A stretch of 64,000 nt of DNA from Chryseobacterium cheonjiense (GCF_012927265.1 NZ_JABBGF010000002.1:744001-808000); one strand, 5' to 3'; counted from the first letter of the stretch, positions 18,538 through 29,070 are shown. Translations and numbers: made by a program. The notes: a model not told the origin generated them from the letters alone.

Positions 18538-21378
18538 ATGAAGAAATTTTATTCCGGTATACTATTGCTTATGGTAGCCTTTATTTTTGGGCAAATAAGC
18601 TATACCATCACACCCAACCCTTTCAATGAAACGGATGCAATTACTTTAACGGTTCCTGGTAATCAGATAAATGAAGCAGCATGGGGCGTTAGCAACAATG
18701 CGATCTATATCTGGTCATGGTCTCTGGATACAAACTATCAGAACAGCCAGGACTGTCCTACCAACGGTAGCTGGACCAATTCTAATGAGCTGAACAGGCT
18801 AAATTATAATTCCACTACCGACACTTATTCTTTAACCTTTACACCTACAACTTTTTTTTCAAGAACAGGAATAGGAAGGTTCGGGTTTTTGTTAAAAACT
18901 AAAACAGGAACAAACCAGACCTCTCCGGACATCTTTGTCAATGTAGGAGTTCTGAATTTAAACCTTACCAATCCGGCTGCCAACAGCCTCACATCAGTTC
19001 CTTCAGGTAATTCAATAAATATTACTGCAACTACCAATGCTAATGCTACATTCCAGCTCAAGGCCAACGGGAGCGTAGTGCATTCTACCTCAACGCCTTC
19101 AACTTCTTACTCGTACAGCTATACTGTAACCGGAGATGCTAATATGGAGTTGATTGCAACAGATGCCAATTCCAATACAAAAAATAAAACGTTTATTGTT
19201 CAGGTTCCGAGAAATGTAGTTTCTGAAGCCATTCCAAGCTGGATCAAACAAGGAATAAACTACCATCCTACCGATCAGACAAAAGTGGGGTTGGCATTAT
19301 ATGCGCCGTCTAAAAGTTTTGTACATGTTATCGGAAGTTTTAATAACTGGACGGTAAATGATACCTACTTAATGAAAAGAGATACCACCAATCCTGATCT
19401 GTACTGGATTGAATTAAGCGGCCTTACGCCACAGCAGCTCTATACATTCCAATACAGAACCAATGATCTTAGAAAAGTGGCAGATCCGTATTCTCCACAG
19501 ATTTTATCATCCTATGATGATCAGTGGATTACATCATCTACTTATCCGAACCTACCGGCATTCCCTGCAGGACAGGATTTTGAAGTTTCTATGTTTAAAA
19601 CCGGGCAGGCTTCTTATAACTGGCAGGTTACCAATTTCCAGCGTCCTTCTAAAGATAACCTTGTAATTTATGAGCTATTGCTGAGAGACTTCACGCAGGA
19701 AAAAACCTGGCAGTCATTGATCAACAAAATCACTTACTTAAAAAATCTAAAGATTAATGCAATTGAGCTAATGCCTATTATGGAATTTGAAGGAAATCTT
19801 TCATGGGGATACAATACTTCTTTCCATTATGCATTAGACAAAGCTTACGGAACACCGGAAAAATTCAAAGAATTTGTTGATATCTGCCATCAGAATGGTA
19901 TTGCTGTAATTTTAGATATCGCTTTCAACCATGCTACAGGCCGTTCACCACTGGTTAGATTATGGAATGTGGACCCTGATGGTGACGGTTATGGAGATGT
20001 AGCCGCCAATAACCCTTATTTCAATACGGTACCTAAACATTCGTATAATGTTTTTAATGATTTCAATCACTCAAGTTCTTCAACGAAATATTACGTTGAA
20101 AGATGTCTTCAGCAATGGCTTACCGAGTATCGTATCGACGGGTTCCGTTGGGATCTTACCAAAGGATTTACTCAAAACTGCTCTGAAAATGATGAAACGT
20201 GTACCAACGCGTATCAACAGGACAGGGTAGATATTTTGAAATATTATGCCGACAGACAATGGGCGATCGACCCGAATTCCTACATGATTTTTGAGCATTT
20301 AGGAACCGATGCCGAAGAACAGCAGTGGGCTAATTACAGAATAGCAGAAGGAAAAGGAGTTATGCTTTGGAATAAGCAGACAGATCCTTATAACCAGAAT
20401 ACAATGGGATATGTGCAAAACAGCAGTTACGACAGAATGAACCACGCACTTCATGGCTTTACAAATATGCATGCAGTAGGTTTTGGCGAAAGTCACGATG
20501 AAGAAAGATTAATGTTTAAAAATCTCGCTTATGGTGCCGTAAATGGCAGCTACGATGTGAAAAATCTTAATACTGCTTTAGACAGAATGAAAACGTTCGG
20601 GGCAACTTTCTTCACTATTCCTGGCCCTAAAATGATATGGCAGTTTGGTGAATTGGGATACGAGTTCAGCATTAACAGATGCGGCGATGGCTCTATTAAC
20701 CCTGGATGTAGAACAGATGAAAAGCCAATCGCATTTACTCTTGGATATGACACCAACGTTAATAGAAAAGCGGTATATGATACCTGGGCTAAGATTATCG
20801 ATATCAGAAATACATATCCAGTTTTCAGATCAAAAACATATACTGTAGAATCTAATAACCTTACCAATGATCCGAACGGATTGATTACAAGAATCTATGT
20901 TTACGATACTTCCATTACAAATGGAGTGAAAAATATTGTGGTCATTGCAAACTACAACACAACAGCACAGAATGTAGTTCCGTATTTCCCTTACACGGGG
21001 CAATGGCAGAATCTGATGGATAACTCTATCTCCAATATCACTTCTACAACGGCAGCCATCACTTTGCAGCCGGGAGAGTTCAGAATTTTCGGAAACTATG
21101 TTGGCACCTTGTCAACAATCGATGAAACAGCAGCTTACAAATTATCGCTGCAGATTGCGGATAATCCAGTGAAAAACGGCTTGGCAAAATTGATTTATCA
21201 CAAAGCTAAAAACGGAGAAATCGCAATCTATGATATGAGCGGAAAAAGAGTGGATAGCTTTAGGCTTAAAAATGAAGATGGAACTTATGAATTAAAAGCT
21301 AATTATGCACCGGGAACTTATCTGGTTCATTTGAAGTCAGATTCCGGAATAGCGATTCAGAAAATGATTATAAAATAA
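18538..21378 (+). CDS. Secreted GH13 alpha-amylase-family enzyme with T9SS sorting domain
   Basis: A 946-residue modular glucan hydrolase. Order: signal peptide (1-19), Ig-like region (about 20-225), CBM48/isoamylase-N type module (about 238-330, containing VIGSFNNW), GH13 TIM barrel (about 375-760) and a type A T9SS C-terminal sorting domain (about 868-946, with NPVKNG, IYDMSGK and a final KMIIK). All four GH13 blocks are present: DIAFNHATG (460), GFRWDLTKG (535, nucleophile Asp), MIFEHLG (583, acid/base Glu) and FGESHDE (about 649). It is therefore likely active on starch, glycogen or related alpha-glucans, exported by Sec and then T9SS, and released or surface-anchored. No SusCD-type uptake genes are adjacent. 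Exact substrate is not determinable from sequence. Confidence 0.92.
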   Translation: MKKFYSGILLLMVAFIFGQISYTITPNPFNETDAITLTVPGNQINEAAWGVSNNAIYIWSWSLDTNYQNSQDCPTNGSWTNSNELNRLNYNSTTDTYSLTFTPTTFFSRTGIGRFGFLLKTKTGTNQTSPDIFVNVGVLNLNLTNPAANSLTSVPSGNSINITATTNANATFQLKANGSVVHSTSTPSTSYSYSYTVTGDANMELIATDANSNTKNKTFIVQVPRNVVSEAIPSWIKQGINYHPTDQTKVGLALYAPSKSFVHVIGSFNNWTVNDTYLMKRDTTNPDLYWIELSGLTPQQLYTFQYRTNDLRKVADPYSPQILSSYDDQWITSSTYPNLPAFPAGQDFEVSMFKTGQASYNWQVTNFQRPSKDNLVIYELLLRDFTQEKTWQSLINKITYLKNLKINAIELMPIMEFEGNLSWGYNTSFHYALDKAYGTPEKFKEFVDICHQNGIAVILDIAFNHATGRSPLVRLWNVDPDGDGYGDVAANNPYFNTVPKHSYNVFNDFNHSSSSTKYYVERCLQQWLTEYRIDGFRWDLTKGFTQNCSENDETCTNAYQQDRVDILKYYADRQWAIDPNSYMIFEHLGTDAEEQQWANYRIAEGKGVMLWNKQTDPYNQNTMGYVQNSSYDRMNHALHGFTNMHAVGFGESHDEERLMFKNLAYGAVNGSYDVKNLNTALDRMKTFGATFFTIPGPKMIWQFGELGYEFSINRCGDGSINPGCRTDEKPIAFTLGYDTNVNRKAVYDTWAKIIDIRNTYPVFRSKTYTVESNNLTNDPNGLITRIYVYDTSITNGVKNIVVIANYNTTAQNVVPYFPYTGQWQNLMDNSISNITSTTAAITLQPGEFRIFGNYVGTLSTIDETAAYKLSLQIADNPVKNGLAKLIYHKAKNGEIAIYDMSGKRVDSFRLKNEDGTYELKANYAPGTYLVHLKSDSGIAIQKMIIK

Positions 21379-21383
21379 ACGGA

Positions 21384-21409
21384 GGCCGCTGAAAAGCGGT
21401 CTTTTTTTA
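21384..21409 (+). terminator. Terminator after the amylase
   Basis: GCCGCT pairs with AGCGGT/C-type arm around GAAA, followed by T7, six bases after the stop. Confidence 0.75.
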
Positions 21410-21492
21410 TGTGAAAATATAAGTTATATACCCCAATCCAGAGATCAGGCAGTCATTTCCTCCCGAAATTAGCACATCTACAAATCAATCCG

Positions 21493-21500
21493 TATCTTTG
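21493..21500 (+). promoter_or_regulatory. -7 promoter box for prfA
   Basis: TATCTTTG matches TAnnTTTG 17 bases before the prfA ATG. No TTG at the -33 spacing. Confidence 0.45.
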
Positions 21501-21517
21501 CCAACTAAATTTTTACT

Positions 21518-22603
21518 ATGTCTAAGAGTTTAATTCCAAAATTAGAAGCTATAAAACAAAGATATAATGAGGTGGCAGACCTTATTATTCAGCCTGATGT
21601 TATTTCAGATCAGAAAAGATATTCTTCTCTGAACAAAGAATATAGTGATTTGGGGAAAATTGTAAGAGTTTACGATCAATATAAGGGAGCACTGGATTCT
21701 ATTGCAGAGTCTGATGAAATAATAGCTGATGGATCAGACAGGGATCTGGTAGAGCTTGCGAAAGAAGAAAAGCTGGAAGCCCAGGCAAAAATTCCGGGTC
21801 TGGAAGAAGAGCTGAAAGTATTATTAATTCCAAAAGATCCTGCAGATGATAAAAATATTATCGTGGAACTTCGTGCAGGAACAGGAGGGGATGAAGCAGC
21901 GATTTTTGTGGAAGATATCTACAGAATGTACTCCATGTATTTCAAAACAAAAGGATGGAAGCATGAAGTGACGGATTCTAATGAAGCAGCAAAAGGTTAC
22001 AAAGAACTCATTATGAAAGTGGAAGGAGAAGGTGTGTACGGAATCATGAAATTTGAATCTGGTGTACATCGTGTACAGCGCGTTCCCGAAACCGAATCTC
22101 AGGGAAGGGTTCATACTTCTGCAATTACCATTGCCGTTTTACCGGAAGCAGAAGAAGTAGACGTAGAAATCAACCCTGCCGATATCGAAATGCAGACGTC
22201 ACGTTCAGGTGGAGCAGGAGGACAGAACGTAAACAAAGTTGAAACGAAAGTTCAGCTTACCCACAAGCCTTCAGGAATCGTTGTCGTTTGTCAGCAGGCA
22301 CGTTCCCAGCTGGCTAACCGTGAACTAGCCATGGAAATGCTTCGTGCGAAATTATATGATATAAAATTGCAGGAAGTTCAGGGTGATATCGCGGCACAAA
22401 GAAAAACAATGGTTTCTACAGGAGACCGTTCGGCCAAGATCAAAACTTACAATTATCCTCAGGGAAGAGTAACGGATCACCGAATCAACAAATCCATGTA
22501 CAACCTGGATGCCTATATGAACGGTGATATTTCCGAAATGATCGATGCTGTTATCATGGCAGAAAATGCAGAAAAAATGAAAGGCGAAGAAGAAAATTTA
22601 TAA
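21518..22603 (+). CDS. prfA: Peptide chain release factor 1
   Basis: A 361-residue class I release factor that reads UAA and UAG in the ribosomal A site and triggers peptidyl-tRNA hydrolysis. The GGQ catalytic loop is at residues 234-236 (within [11 protein letters not shown]). The stop-codon reading tripeptide is PET at 190-192, the P-x-T form of RF1 and not the SPF of RF2. Length is standard. The gene is single, bounded by its own promoter box and terminator. It contrasts with the shorter, codon-motif-lacking PrfH at 31465-32163. Confidence 0.97.
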   Translation: MSKSLIPKLEAIKQRYNEVADLIIQPDVISDQKRYSSLNKEYSDLGKIVRVYDQYKGALDSIAESDEIIADGSDRDLVELAKEEKLEAQAKIPGLEEELKVLLIPKDPADDKNIIVELRAGTGGDEAAIFVEDIYRMYSMYFKTKGWKHEVTDSNEAAKGYKELIMKVEGEGVYGIMKFESGVHRVQRVPETESQGRVHTSAITIAVLPEAEEVDVEINPADIEMQTSRSGGAGGQNVNKVETKVQLTHKPSGIVVVCQQARSQLANRELAMEMLRAKLYDIKLQEVQGDIAAQRKTMVSTGDRSAKIKTYNYPQGRVTDHRINKSMYNLDAYMNGDISEMIDAVIMAENAEKMKGEEENL

Positions 22604-22627
22604 AATCTTTATCATAAAATCTTTGTT

Positions 22628-22655
22628 AAATCTCCGGTTTTCCGGAGATTTTTAT
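22628..22655 (+). terminator. Terminator after prfA
   Basis: AAATCTCCGG and CCGGAGATTT form a 10-bp perfect stem with a TTTT loop and a T tract. Confidence 0.88.
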
Positions 22656-22705
22656 TTTAGATCAGCTATAACTTTTTTGCTGTGAAGAATTTCATATAGT
22701 TTCCT

Positions 22706-22713
22706 TATTTTTG
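22706..22713 (+). promoter_or_regulatory. -7 promoter box for the S9 peptidase
   Basis: TATTTTTG matches TAnnTTTG 14 bases before the ATG at 22728, implying a very short leader. A TTG lies 26 bases upstream, somewhat too far. Confidence 0.5.
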
Positions 22714-22727
22714 GGAAAATAGCTAAT

Positions 22728-24839
22728 ATGAAATTCAGACCACTATTACTAACAGCCGGAGTCCTGTTTTCGGCAACATTCTATTCACAAAAAATGATGT
22801 ATCCTAAAGCTTTAAAAGGCAATCAAACCGATAATTATTTCGGAACTGCTGTTGCAGATCCGTTCAGAGATCTTGAAAATGATTCCGAAGCCACCAGAAA
22901 ATGGGTAGATGAAGAAGTAAAACACAGCCAGGATTATCTTTCAAAAATTCCTTTCAGGGAAGAAATCAGAAAACAACTGACGGATATCTGGAACTACGAA
23001 AAAATTTCAGCACCTTTCAAGGAAGGAGAGTATACCTATTACTATAAAAACAATGGCTTGCAGGCACAATCTGTTTTATACAGAACTCATAATAAAACGA
23101 AGACAACGGAAGTATTTTTAGATCCGAATAAATTTTCAGATAAAGGAACAACGTCACTTTCACAGTTATCGTTTAATAAAAAAGGAAATCTGGCAGCATA
23201 CTCCATTTCGGAAGGAGGAAGCGACTGGAATAAAATCATCATCATTGACGCTGTTTCGAAAAAACAAATCGACGAAACACTCATTGATGTAAAGTTCAGC
23301 GGTATTTCATGGCAGGGCGATGAAGGGTTTTATTATTCCAGCTATGATAAGCCGAAGGAAGGAACCGTACTTTCAGGAATGACGGATAAACACAAAGTAT
23401 ATTTTCATAAATTAGGAACAAAACAATCTGAAGACCAGTTAATTTTCGGAGGGGATAAAACTCCGAGAAGATATATTGGAGGTGGTGTTTCCGAAGATCA
23501 GCGATATTTGATTATTTCAGCAGCCAATGCGACAAACGGAAATGAATTATATATAAAAGATCTCAAAAACGGGGGCGATTTTGTACAAATTAATAAAGGG
23601 TTTGATATCAACGCCAGTATCGTAGACACTCAGGGAGACGATTTGTATATTTTCACCGATAAAGATGCTCCGAATATGCGTTTGGTGAAAACAACCATTA
23701 AAAATCCTGCTCCTGAAACCTGGAAAGATGTTATTCCGCAAACGGAAAATGTGTTGGGAATTACAACAGGCGGAGGGTATTTCTTTGCAACCTATATGAT
23801 CGATGCTATCGATAAAGTGACACAATATGACAGAACCGGTAAAGTAGTCCGTGAAATTACACTTCCCGGAAAAGGAAACGTTTCAGGCTTTGGAGGAAAA
23901 GAAAAAGAGAAAGAACTTTATTACTCATTCACCAATTATATCACTCCGGGAACAACCTATAAATTCAATGCTGATACCGGAAAATCGGAAGTATATCAGA
24001 AGCCGAAAGTGAAATTCAATCCTGAAGATTATGTTTCGGAACAAGTATTTTACACATCAAAAGACGGCACAAAAGTTCCAATGATGATCAATTACAAAAA
24101 AGGAACAAAACTGGATGGTAAAAATCCTACGATTTTGTATTCTTATGGAGGCTTTAACATCAGCTTACAGCCTGCTTTTTCTGTGGTAAATGCCATCTGG
24201 ATGGAAAATGGAGGCATCTATGCAGTTCCTAACATTCGAGGTGGTGGTGAATACGGCAAAAAATGGCATGACGCAGGAACTAAAATGAGTAAAAAAAATG
24301 TTTTTGAAGATTTCATTGCGGCCGGAGAATACCTGCAGCAAAAAGGATACACTTCAAAACAGTTTATGGCACTTTCCGGAAGGTCAAACGGAGGGCTTCT
24401 CGTGGGAGCTACCATGACGATGCGTCCGGATCTTGCAAGAGTAGCATTTCCTGGAGTTGGAGTTCTTGATATGTTGAGATATAATAAATTCACAGCCGGA
24501 GCAGGTTGGTCGTATGATTACGGAACAGCCGAAGACAGCAAAGAAATGTTTGAATATCTAAAATCATACTCACCGGTACATAATGTAAAAGCTGGAACTT
24601 GCTATCCTTCTACGATGATTATTACCAGTGATCATGATGACAGGGTGGTTCCTGCGCATTCGTTCAAATTCGGAGCAGAGCTGCAGGAAAAACAGGCATG
24701 TGATCATCCTGTTTTATTAAGAATTGAGAAAAATGCAGGACACGGTGCCGGGAGATCTACAGATCAGGTAATCGGTGAAAATGCAGACCTTATTTCCTTT
24801 GCGCTTTTCGAAATGGGAATTAAAAAATTAGGAAAATAA
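22728..24839 (+). CDS. Prolyl oligopeptidase (S9A family), exported
   Basis: A 703-residue serine peptidase that cuts small peptides after proline. A signal peptide (about residues 1-20, MKFRPLLLTAGVLFSATFYS) sends it to the periplasm. A seven-bladed propeller gate occupies roughly residues 100-430 and the alpha/beta hydrolase domain the rest. Catalytic residues are Ser553 in GRSNGG, an Asp in SDHDDRVVP (near 637) and His672 in NAGHGAG. The length and propeller match flavobacterial (Elizabethkingia/Chryseobacterium) prolyl endopeptidases. It is a single gene with its own promoter box and terminator. Confidence 0.94.
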   Translation: MKFRPLLLTAGVLFSATFYSQKMMYPKALKGNQTDNYFGTAVADPFRDLENDSEATRKWVDEEVKHSQDYLSKIPFREEIRKQLTDIWNYEKISAPFKEGEYTYYYKNNGLQAQSVLYRTHNKTKTTEVFLDPNKFSDKGTTSLSQLSFNKKGNLAAYSISEGGSDWNKIIIIDAVSKKQIDETLIDVKFSGISWQGDEGFYYSSYDKPKEGTVLSGMTDKHKVYFHKLGTKQSEDQLIFGGDKTPRRYIGGGVSEDQRYLIISAANATNGNELYIKDLKNGGDFVQINKGFDINASIVDTQGDDLYIFTDKDAPNMRLVKTTIKNPAPETWKDVIPQTENVLGITTGGGYFFATYMIDAIDKVTQYDRTGKVVREITLPGKGNVSGFGGKEKEKELYYSFTNYITPGTTYKFNADTGKSEVYQKPKVKFNPEDYVSEQVFYTSKDGTKVPMMINYKKGTKLDGKNPTILYSYGGFNISLQPAFSVVNAIWMENGGIYAVPNIRGGGEYGKKWHDAGTKMSKKNVFEDFIAAGEYLQQKGYTSKQFMALSGRSNGGLLVGATMTMRPDLARVAFPGVGVLDMLRYNKFTAGAGWSYDYGTAEDSKEMFEYLKSYSPVHNVKAGTCYPSTMIITSDHDDRVVPAHSFKFGAELQEKQACDHPVLLRIEKNAGHGAGRSTDQVIGENADLISFALFEMGIKKLGK

Positions 24840-24879
24840 TTTTTTGTCTCAATTAACTTTAAATGATCAATATCAATAG

Positions 24880-24903
24880 GAACGGGCTTTAGCCCGTTTT
24901 TTC
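24880..24903 (+). terminator. Terminator after the prolyl oligopeptidase
   Basis: AACGGGCT pairs with AGCCCGTT around a TT loop, followed by T4 and further T. About 220 AT-rich bases follow before the next gene, with no ORF. Confidence 0.82.
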
Positions 24904-25124
24904 AATTTAAGTCTATCCAAAAGCTTTAGCTAAAATATAGGTAAACGACAATCAACAAGATACTCTCTACGAAAACATCCAGCACTTATCTGCAAATCCG
25001 CGGGAGAAAAAAATTACATTCACTTTTGAATTAATCAAACTTTCTAAATTATTTTCGATAAAAAATTAGCACAAACTTATTATCTCAAAAATGCTTAATT
25101 TTAGCCATCAATAAATCTGAAAAT

Positions 25125-27242
25125 ATGAGAAGAGAAGTTCAGAATAAAACTCCTCAATTTAATATATCCGAAAAGCACACGGAAATCTACAGTTTTGAAA
25201 AAGACGGATTACAGTTAAAGTCTTCTTATAAAGCAGAAGACATTCAAAATAAAGAGTTGATTCATACAGCGCCCGGAATAGAGCCTTATTTAAGAGGTCC
25301 GTATTCCACCATGTATGTTCAGAAACCGTGGACCATCCGTCAGTATGCAGGGTTTTCAACTGCAGAAGAATCTAATGCTTTTTACAGAAGAAACCTGGCG
25401 GCCGGTCAAAAAGGGCTTTCCGTTGCATTCGATCTGGCAACACACAGAGGTTATGATTCTGACCATGCAAGAGTTGTCGGGGATGTAGGAAAGGCAGGAG
25501 TAGCCATCGATTCTGTGGAAGATATGAAGATCTTGTTCAACGAAATTCCGTTGGACCAAATCTCTGTTTCCATGACCATGAACGGGGCTGTTCTTCCCAT
25601 TTTATCGTTTTATATTGTAGCCGCAGAAGAGCAGGGCGTTTCTCAGGATTTGCTTTCAGGAACCATTCAGAATGATATTCTGAAGGAATTTATGGTGAGA
25701 AATACTTACATTTATCCGCCTGCTCCTTCGATGAAGATCATCGCCGATATTTTCGAATATACTTCTCAGAATATTCCGAAGTTTAATTCCATCTCAATTT
25801 CCGGTTATCATATGCAGGAGGCAGGTGCAACACCTGTACTGGAGATGGCCTACACCTTGGCAGATGGCCTCGAATATGTAAGAACCGGAATAAAAGCAGG
25901 AATGAATGTCGATGATTTCGCACCCAGACTATCCTTTTTCTGGGCAATAGGGATGAATCATTTTATGGAGATTGCTAAAATGCGTGCGGCAAGATACATT
26001 TGGGCAACGTTGTTAAAACAATTCAATCCTCAGAATCCGAAATCTCTAGCCTTAAGAACGCACTCGCAGACTTCAGGATGGTCGCTTACCGAACAGGAGC
26101 CGTTTAATAATATAACCAGAACTGCGATTGAAGCTTTGTCTTCTGCTTTGGGAGGAACCCAATCCCTTCATACGAATGCTTTAGATGAAGCCATTGCATT
26201 GCCGACGGATTATTCTGCAAAGATTGCTAGAAATACCCAGATTATTCTTCAGCAGGAAAGCGGCATCTGCGATGTGGTAGATCCGATGGGAGGAAGTAAT
26301 CTTGTAGAAAGTCTTACCCAGCAGATGATCGAAGAAGCCATGAAATACATCGATGAGGTCGAACAGGAAGGCGGGATGACAAAAGCCATTGAGGCCGGAA
26401 TTCCGAAAATGAGAATCGAAGAAGCGGCAGCCAGAAAACAGGCCAAGATTGATAGTGGAGAAGAATTTATCATTGGTGTAAACTCTTTCAGATCGGCGTT
26501 AAAGCAAGATCAGATTGAGATCTTGGATATTGACAATACGGAAGTCCGTAGAAAACAGATCGAAAGATTAAACACCATAAAATCGGAAAGAAACCAAGAC
26601 GCTGTAGGACAGATTCTAAATGAAATCCGCGAATGTGCAAAAACAGGAAAAGGAAATCTTCTCGCTTTATGCATTGAAGCGGCACGACGAAGAGTAACCC
26701 TCGGAGAAATGAGTGATGCAATGGAAGAAAGTTTCGGAAGATATAAAGCCAATATCAGAACAATATCAGGAGTATATGCCATGAATGCAGGAAAAAATGA
26801 ATATTTTGAAAAAGCCCTTAAGCTTACTCAGAAATTTGAGGAAGAAGAAGGCCGCCGTCCAAGATTAATGGTTGCAAAAATGGGTCAGGACGGACATGAC
26901 AGAGGCGCAAAAGTAGTGGCAACAGCATTTGCAGATATGGGATTTGATGTAGATGTTGCACCATTGTTCCAGACTCCGGAAGAAGTCGCAAAACAGGCCG
27001 TTGAAAATGATATTCATATTTTAGGGGTGTCTTCACTGGCGGCAGGACACAAAACATTGGTTCCCCAGGTTGTGGAAGAATTAAAAAAACTTGGTGCCGA
27101 TGATATTACTATTGTTGTGGGAGGCGTTATTCCACAGCAGGATTATGAATTTTTATATGCTAACGGAGCCGACTTTATCTTTGGCCCCGGAACCAACCTT
27201 CCAAAGTGTGCGGTAGATATTCTGGAGAAATTTTTAAATTAA
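25125..27242 (+). CDS. Methylmalonyl-CoA mutase, catalytic (large) subunit
   Basis: A 705-residue adenosylcobalamin enzyme interconverting succinyl-CoA and (R)-methylmalonyl-CoA. The N-terminal TIM barrel (about residues 45-560) binds the CoA ester; the [11 protein letters not shown] block near 52 is typical. The C-terminal B12 domain (about 575-705) has the DxHxxG motif as DGHDRG, with the cobalt-ligating His591. The size fits the catalytic subunit of alpha/beta enzymes and also single-subunit forms. The small-subunit gene, often immediately upstream in Bacteroidota, is not here. The chaperone GTPase MeaB is encoded 6.4 kb downstream at 33684. A role in propionate or odd-chain/branched amino acid metabolism is inferred. 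Confidence 0.93.
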   Translation: MRREVQNKTPQFNISEKHTEIYSFEKDGLQLKSSYKAEDIQNKELIHTAPGIEPYLRGPYSTMYVQKPWTIRQYAGFSTAEESNAFYRRNLAAGQKGLSVAFDLATHRGYDSDHARVVGDVGKAGVAIDSVEDMKILFNEIPLDQISVSMTMNGAVLPILSFYIVAAEEQGVSQDLLSGTIQNDILKEFMVRNTYIYPPAPSMKIIADIFEYTSQNIPKFNSISISGYHMQEAGATPVLEMAYTLADGLEYVRTGIKAGMNVDDFAPRLSFFWAIGMNHFMEIAKMRAARYIWATLLKQFNPQNPKSLALRTHSQTSGWSLTEQEPFNNITRTAIEALSSALGGTQSLHTNALDEAIALPTDYSAKIARNTQIILQQESGICDVVDPMGGSNLVESLTQQMIEEAMKYIDEVEQEGGMTKAIEAGIPKMRIEEAAARKQAKIDSGEEFIIGVNSFRSALKQDQIEILDIDNTEVRRKQIERLNTIKSERNQDAVGQILNEIRECAKTGKGNLLALCIEAARRRVTLGEMSDAMEESFGRYKANIRTISGVYAMNAGKNEYFEKALKLTQKFEEEEGRRPRLMVAKMGQDGHDRGAKVVATAFADMGFDVDVAPLFQTPEEVAKQAVENDIHILGVSSLAAGHKTLVPQVVEELKKLGADDITIVVGGVIPQQDYEFLYANGADFIFGPGTNLPKCAVDILEKFLN

Positions 27243-27302
27243 ATTAACGATTACAAAGAATAAGTTGCACAGCTTTTGTATAGTTTAATGAAAATTTTCA
27301 TT

Positions 27303-27803
27303 ATGGCTTATACAGTAGTTTCAGTATTTCCGGTAACTGTAGATACAGAGGAAATTAAAAAAGATTTAAAAGAAAACGGTTTTAACGAAGCAAATATTAT
27401 TGTTTCAAAATCAAGTGTTGAAAGCGGCTTATCCGCAGATCATTATCAGGAGGACGAGCAGACAAAAGGTTTTTTCGAATATACTTTCGCTCATGATGCA
27501 GAAATGCTCGATGCCTACCGTAAACACAGTATAGGAAGAAACAATGTTGTAGTTTATGCAGAAACTCCTGAAGAAGCAGCCAGTGCAAAATCTATTCTAA
27601 ACAGAAACGGAGCGCTTGAAGTCTTTAAGAAACCTTCAGATAATCAAAAAGATATTCCTGAAGGGATGACTGAGCAGGAATATGATGGGATCATTGCTAA
27701 AGCAAGACATAACATTTATTTCCTTGGATCCGAAAGAGTATACCACTCCAATGAAGTAAGAGGTATGGATGATGATATGGACAGTCTGGGGTCAAAAGAC
27801 TGA
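27303..27803 (+). CDS. YflT-like (general stress protein 17M) domain protein
   Basis: A 166-residue soluble protein. Its N-terminal half resembles the general stress protein 17M/YflT fold: AYTVVSVFP, a helix, then GRNNVVVYAETPEEAASAKSIL (about residues 80-105). The C-terminal part is acidic and less ordered. Function is unknown in all homologues I know; some are induced by heat or salt. It follows the mutase gene by 60 bases without a terminator and may be co-transcribed with it, but a functional link is not evident. In-frame TTG (27276) and ATG (27288) starts exist; the ATG at 27303 was chosen because the conserved domain begins there. Confidence 0.68.
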   Translation: MAYTVVSVFPVTVDTEEIKKDLKENGFNEANIIVSKSSVESGLSADHYQEDEQTKGFFEYTFAHDAEMLDAYRKHSIGRNNVVVYAETPEEAASAKSILNRNGALEVFKKPSDNQKDIPEGMTEQEYDGIIAKARHNIYFLGSERVYHSNEVRGMDDDMDSLGSKD

Positions 27804-27827
27804 TTCTGTAAAATTAACAAAATATAA

Positions 27828-27855
27828 AAGCCTGCCGGAACTCCGGCAGGCTTTA
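27828..27855. terminator. Bidirectional terminator between convergent genes
   Basis: AAAGCCTGCCGGA and TCCGGCAGGCTTT form a 13-bp perfect stem with a 2-base centre, flanked by A and T, serving both the stress-protein and fasciclin genes. Confidence 0.85.
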
Positions 27856-27874
27856 CTGTAATTAATAGTATGGT

Positions 27875-28828
27875 TTAGGGTAATAATACTTTGTCTATAG
27901 CGTGGATGATTCCATTGCTGCATTGTACATCTGTAGCAATAATATTAGATACTCTGTTATTGTTATCGGTAATTTTTGCGCCACTGGTAGTGTTGATCTT
28001 GAATGTACTTCCTAAGAAAGTTGTTACCGTCATATTGTTGGTCAGGTTCGTAGAAGCTACATTAGCTCCGGTTACGACATGGTATTTTAATGTATTTTCC
28101 AAGGTCGTTTTTGGGATTGCAGCAAGATTTGCAAGATTCAGTTCTGTCAAGAGGGAGGAGAAAGCAGTATTTGTTGGTGCAAATACCGTGAAAGGTGAAT
28201 TGGTGGTACCACTGAGAATACCCACAAAGTTAGGCATATCACTTCTCGTAAGTGCAGAAACAAGAGAGTTGAATTGCGGATTTGCCGTTGCGTGGGTTAC
28301 AACAGTTGGCAATCCGATCACGGCATTTACCTTATGGATCACACCGTTGTTTACATCAATATCGGTAGCAACAACAGTAGATGTACCATTGATTTTTACA
28401 CCGCTGCTGGTATTGATATACATACTGATTGGCCGTGTCGTAGAAGCTGGGCCAATGGCAAGCGTAGAAACGTATCCTGTAGATATTCCGGAACTTTTCA
28501 CTTCAGCTCCCAGTACGTGATTCATCAATAAAGTTTTCAGAGCAGCTGTTGGAACATCGTTTAAACTTGCGTATCCGTTTGCCTGCAAGAATGTTGTAAA
28601 TGCAGAATTAGTAGGAGCAAATAATGTAAACGTCCCCGATTGATCTAATGTTGATGATAAACCTGCTTTATCTACAGCAGCTTTCAGATTGCTCAGGTCA
28701 CTGTCCGAAGATATTCTCTGATAGACGGTCATTTCAGAGTCCATCATAACATCTTCATTGTCATCACACGAATAAAGCGACATAACTGCAATTCCGGAAA
28801 AGAGTAAAGGTTTTAAAAAATTTCTCAT
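27875..28828 (-). CDS. Fasciclin (FAS1) domain lipoprotein
   Basis: A 317-residue lipoprotein with the signal MRNFLKPLLFSGIAVMSLYSC, lipidated at Cys21 followed by DDNED. Two FAS1 domains follow: about residues 36-172 (with TLFAPTNSAFTTFL and the H-box region LKTLLMNHVL) and about 180-316 (with TVFAPTNTAFSSLL and LKYHVV). The domains mediate cell-surface adhesion or carbohydrate/protein contacts in other organisms. The acidic residues after the lipid Cys suit surface export of Bacteroidota lipoproteins, though this signal is not the best-known form. No adjacent gene explains its target. Confidence 0.9.
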   Translation of the reverse strand: MRNFLKPLLFSGIAVMSLYSCDDNEDVMMDSEMTVYQRISSDSDLSNLKAAVDKAGLSSTLDQSGTFTLFAPTNSAFTTFLQANGYASLNDVPTAALKTLLMNHVLGAEVKSSGISTGYVSTLAIGPASTTRPISMYINTSSGVKINGTSTVVATDIDVNNGVIHKVNAVIGLPTVVTHATANPQFNSLVSALTRSDMPNFVGILSGTTNSPFTVFAPTNTAFSSLLTELNLANLAAIPKTTLENTLKYHVVTGANVASTNLTNNMTVTTFLGSTFKINTTSGAKITDNNNRVSNIIATDVQCSNGIIHAIDKVLLP

Positions 28829-28945
28829 AATATTTAGGGTTAATGTGTAAATTCACAAAGACAAAAATTATACCTTTTTGTGTTTTTTAGTAAAATAATT
28901 TTATTGATCTTATTTAATTTAGAATCTTTCTAAAGAAAATTATCC

Positions 28946-28953
28946 TATATTTG
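28946..28953 (+). promoter_or_regulatory. -7 promoter box for the small ORF unit
   Basis: TATATTTG matches TAnnTTTG, 39 bases before the ATG of the 25-codon ORF. No TTG at the -33 spacing. Confidence 0.5.
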
Positions 28954-28992
28954 CATCTGAAAATCAAGTTTAACCCTTTAAAAAACGAAGCA

Positions 28993-29070
28993 ATGTTCAA
29001 ATTTAATCAGCATTCTACAGTTGGATTACCGCTTATGGTGGTAAGGCTTCGTGGTTGGGTACATTCTTAG
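28993..29070 (+). CDS. Possible 25-residue leader peptide or microprotein
   Basis: An ATG-to-TAG frame encoding MFKFNQHSTVGLPLMVVRLR plus GWVHS. It is preceded by a promoter box and followed 23 bases later by a strong rho-independent terminator, the order expected of an attenuator leader peptide. Its C-terminal half is hydrophobic then basic (LPLMVVRLRGW). No amino-acid biosynthetic gene lies downstream; the next gene is rtcB, about 390 bases away. It could be an orphan attenuator, a short standalone peptide, or chance. Too short for statistical support by itself. Confidence 0.4.
   Translation: MFKFNQHSTVGLPLMVVRLRGWVHS

Noticed and set aside
24920..24970. AAGCTTTAGCTAAA-type partial palindrome after the S9 peptidase terminator
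   Set aside because: Short, AT-rich and imperfect; it is expected by chance in such sequence and has no second copy.
27891..28520. 209-codon frame opposite the fasciclin lipoprotein
   Set aside because: The minus strand has a signal peptide and two FAS1 domains; the plus frame is a hydrophobic antisense artefact of low-complexity Ala/Thr/Val codons.
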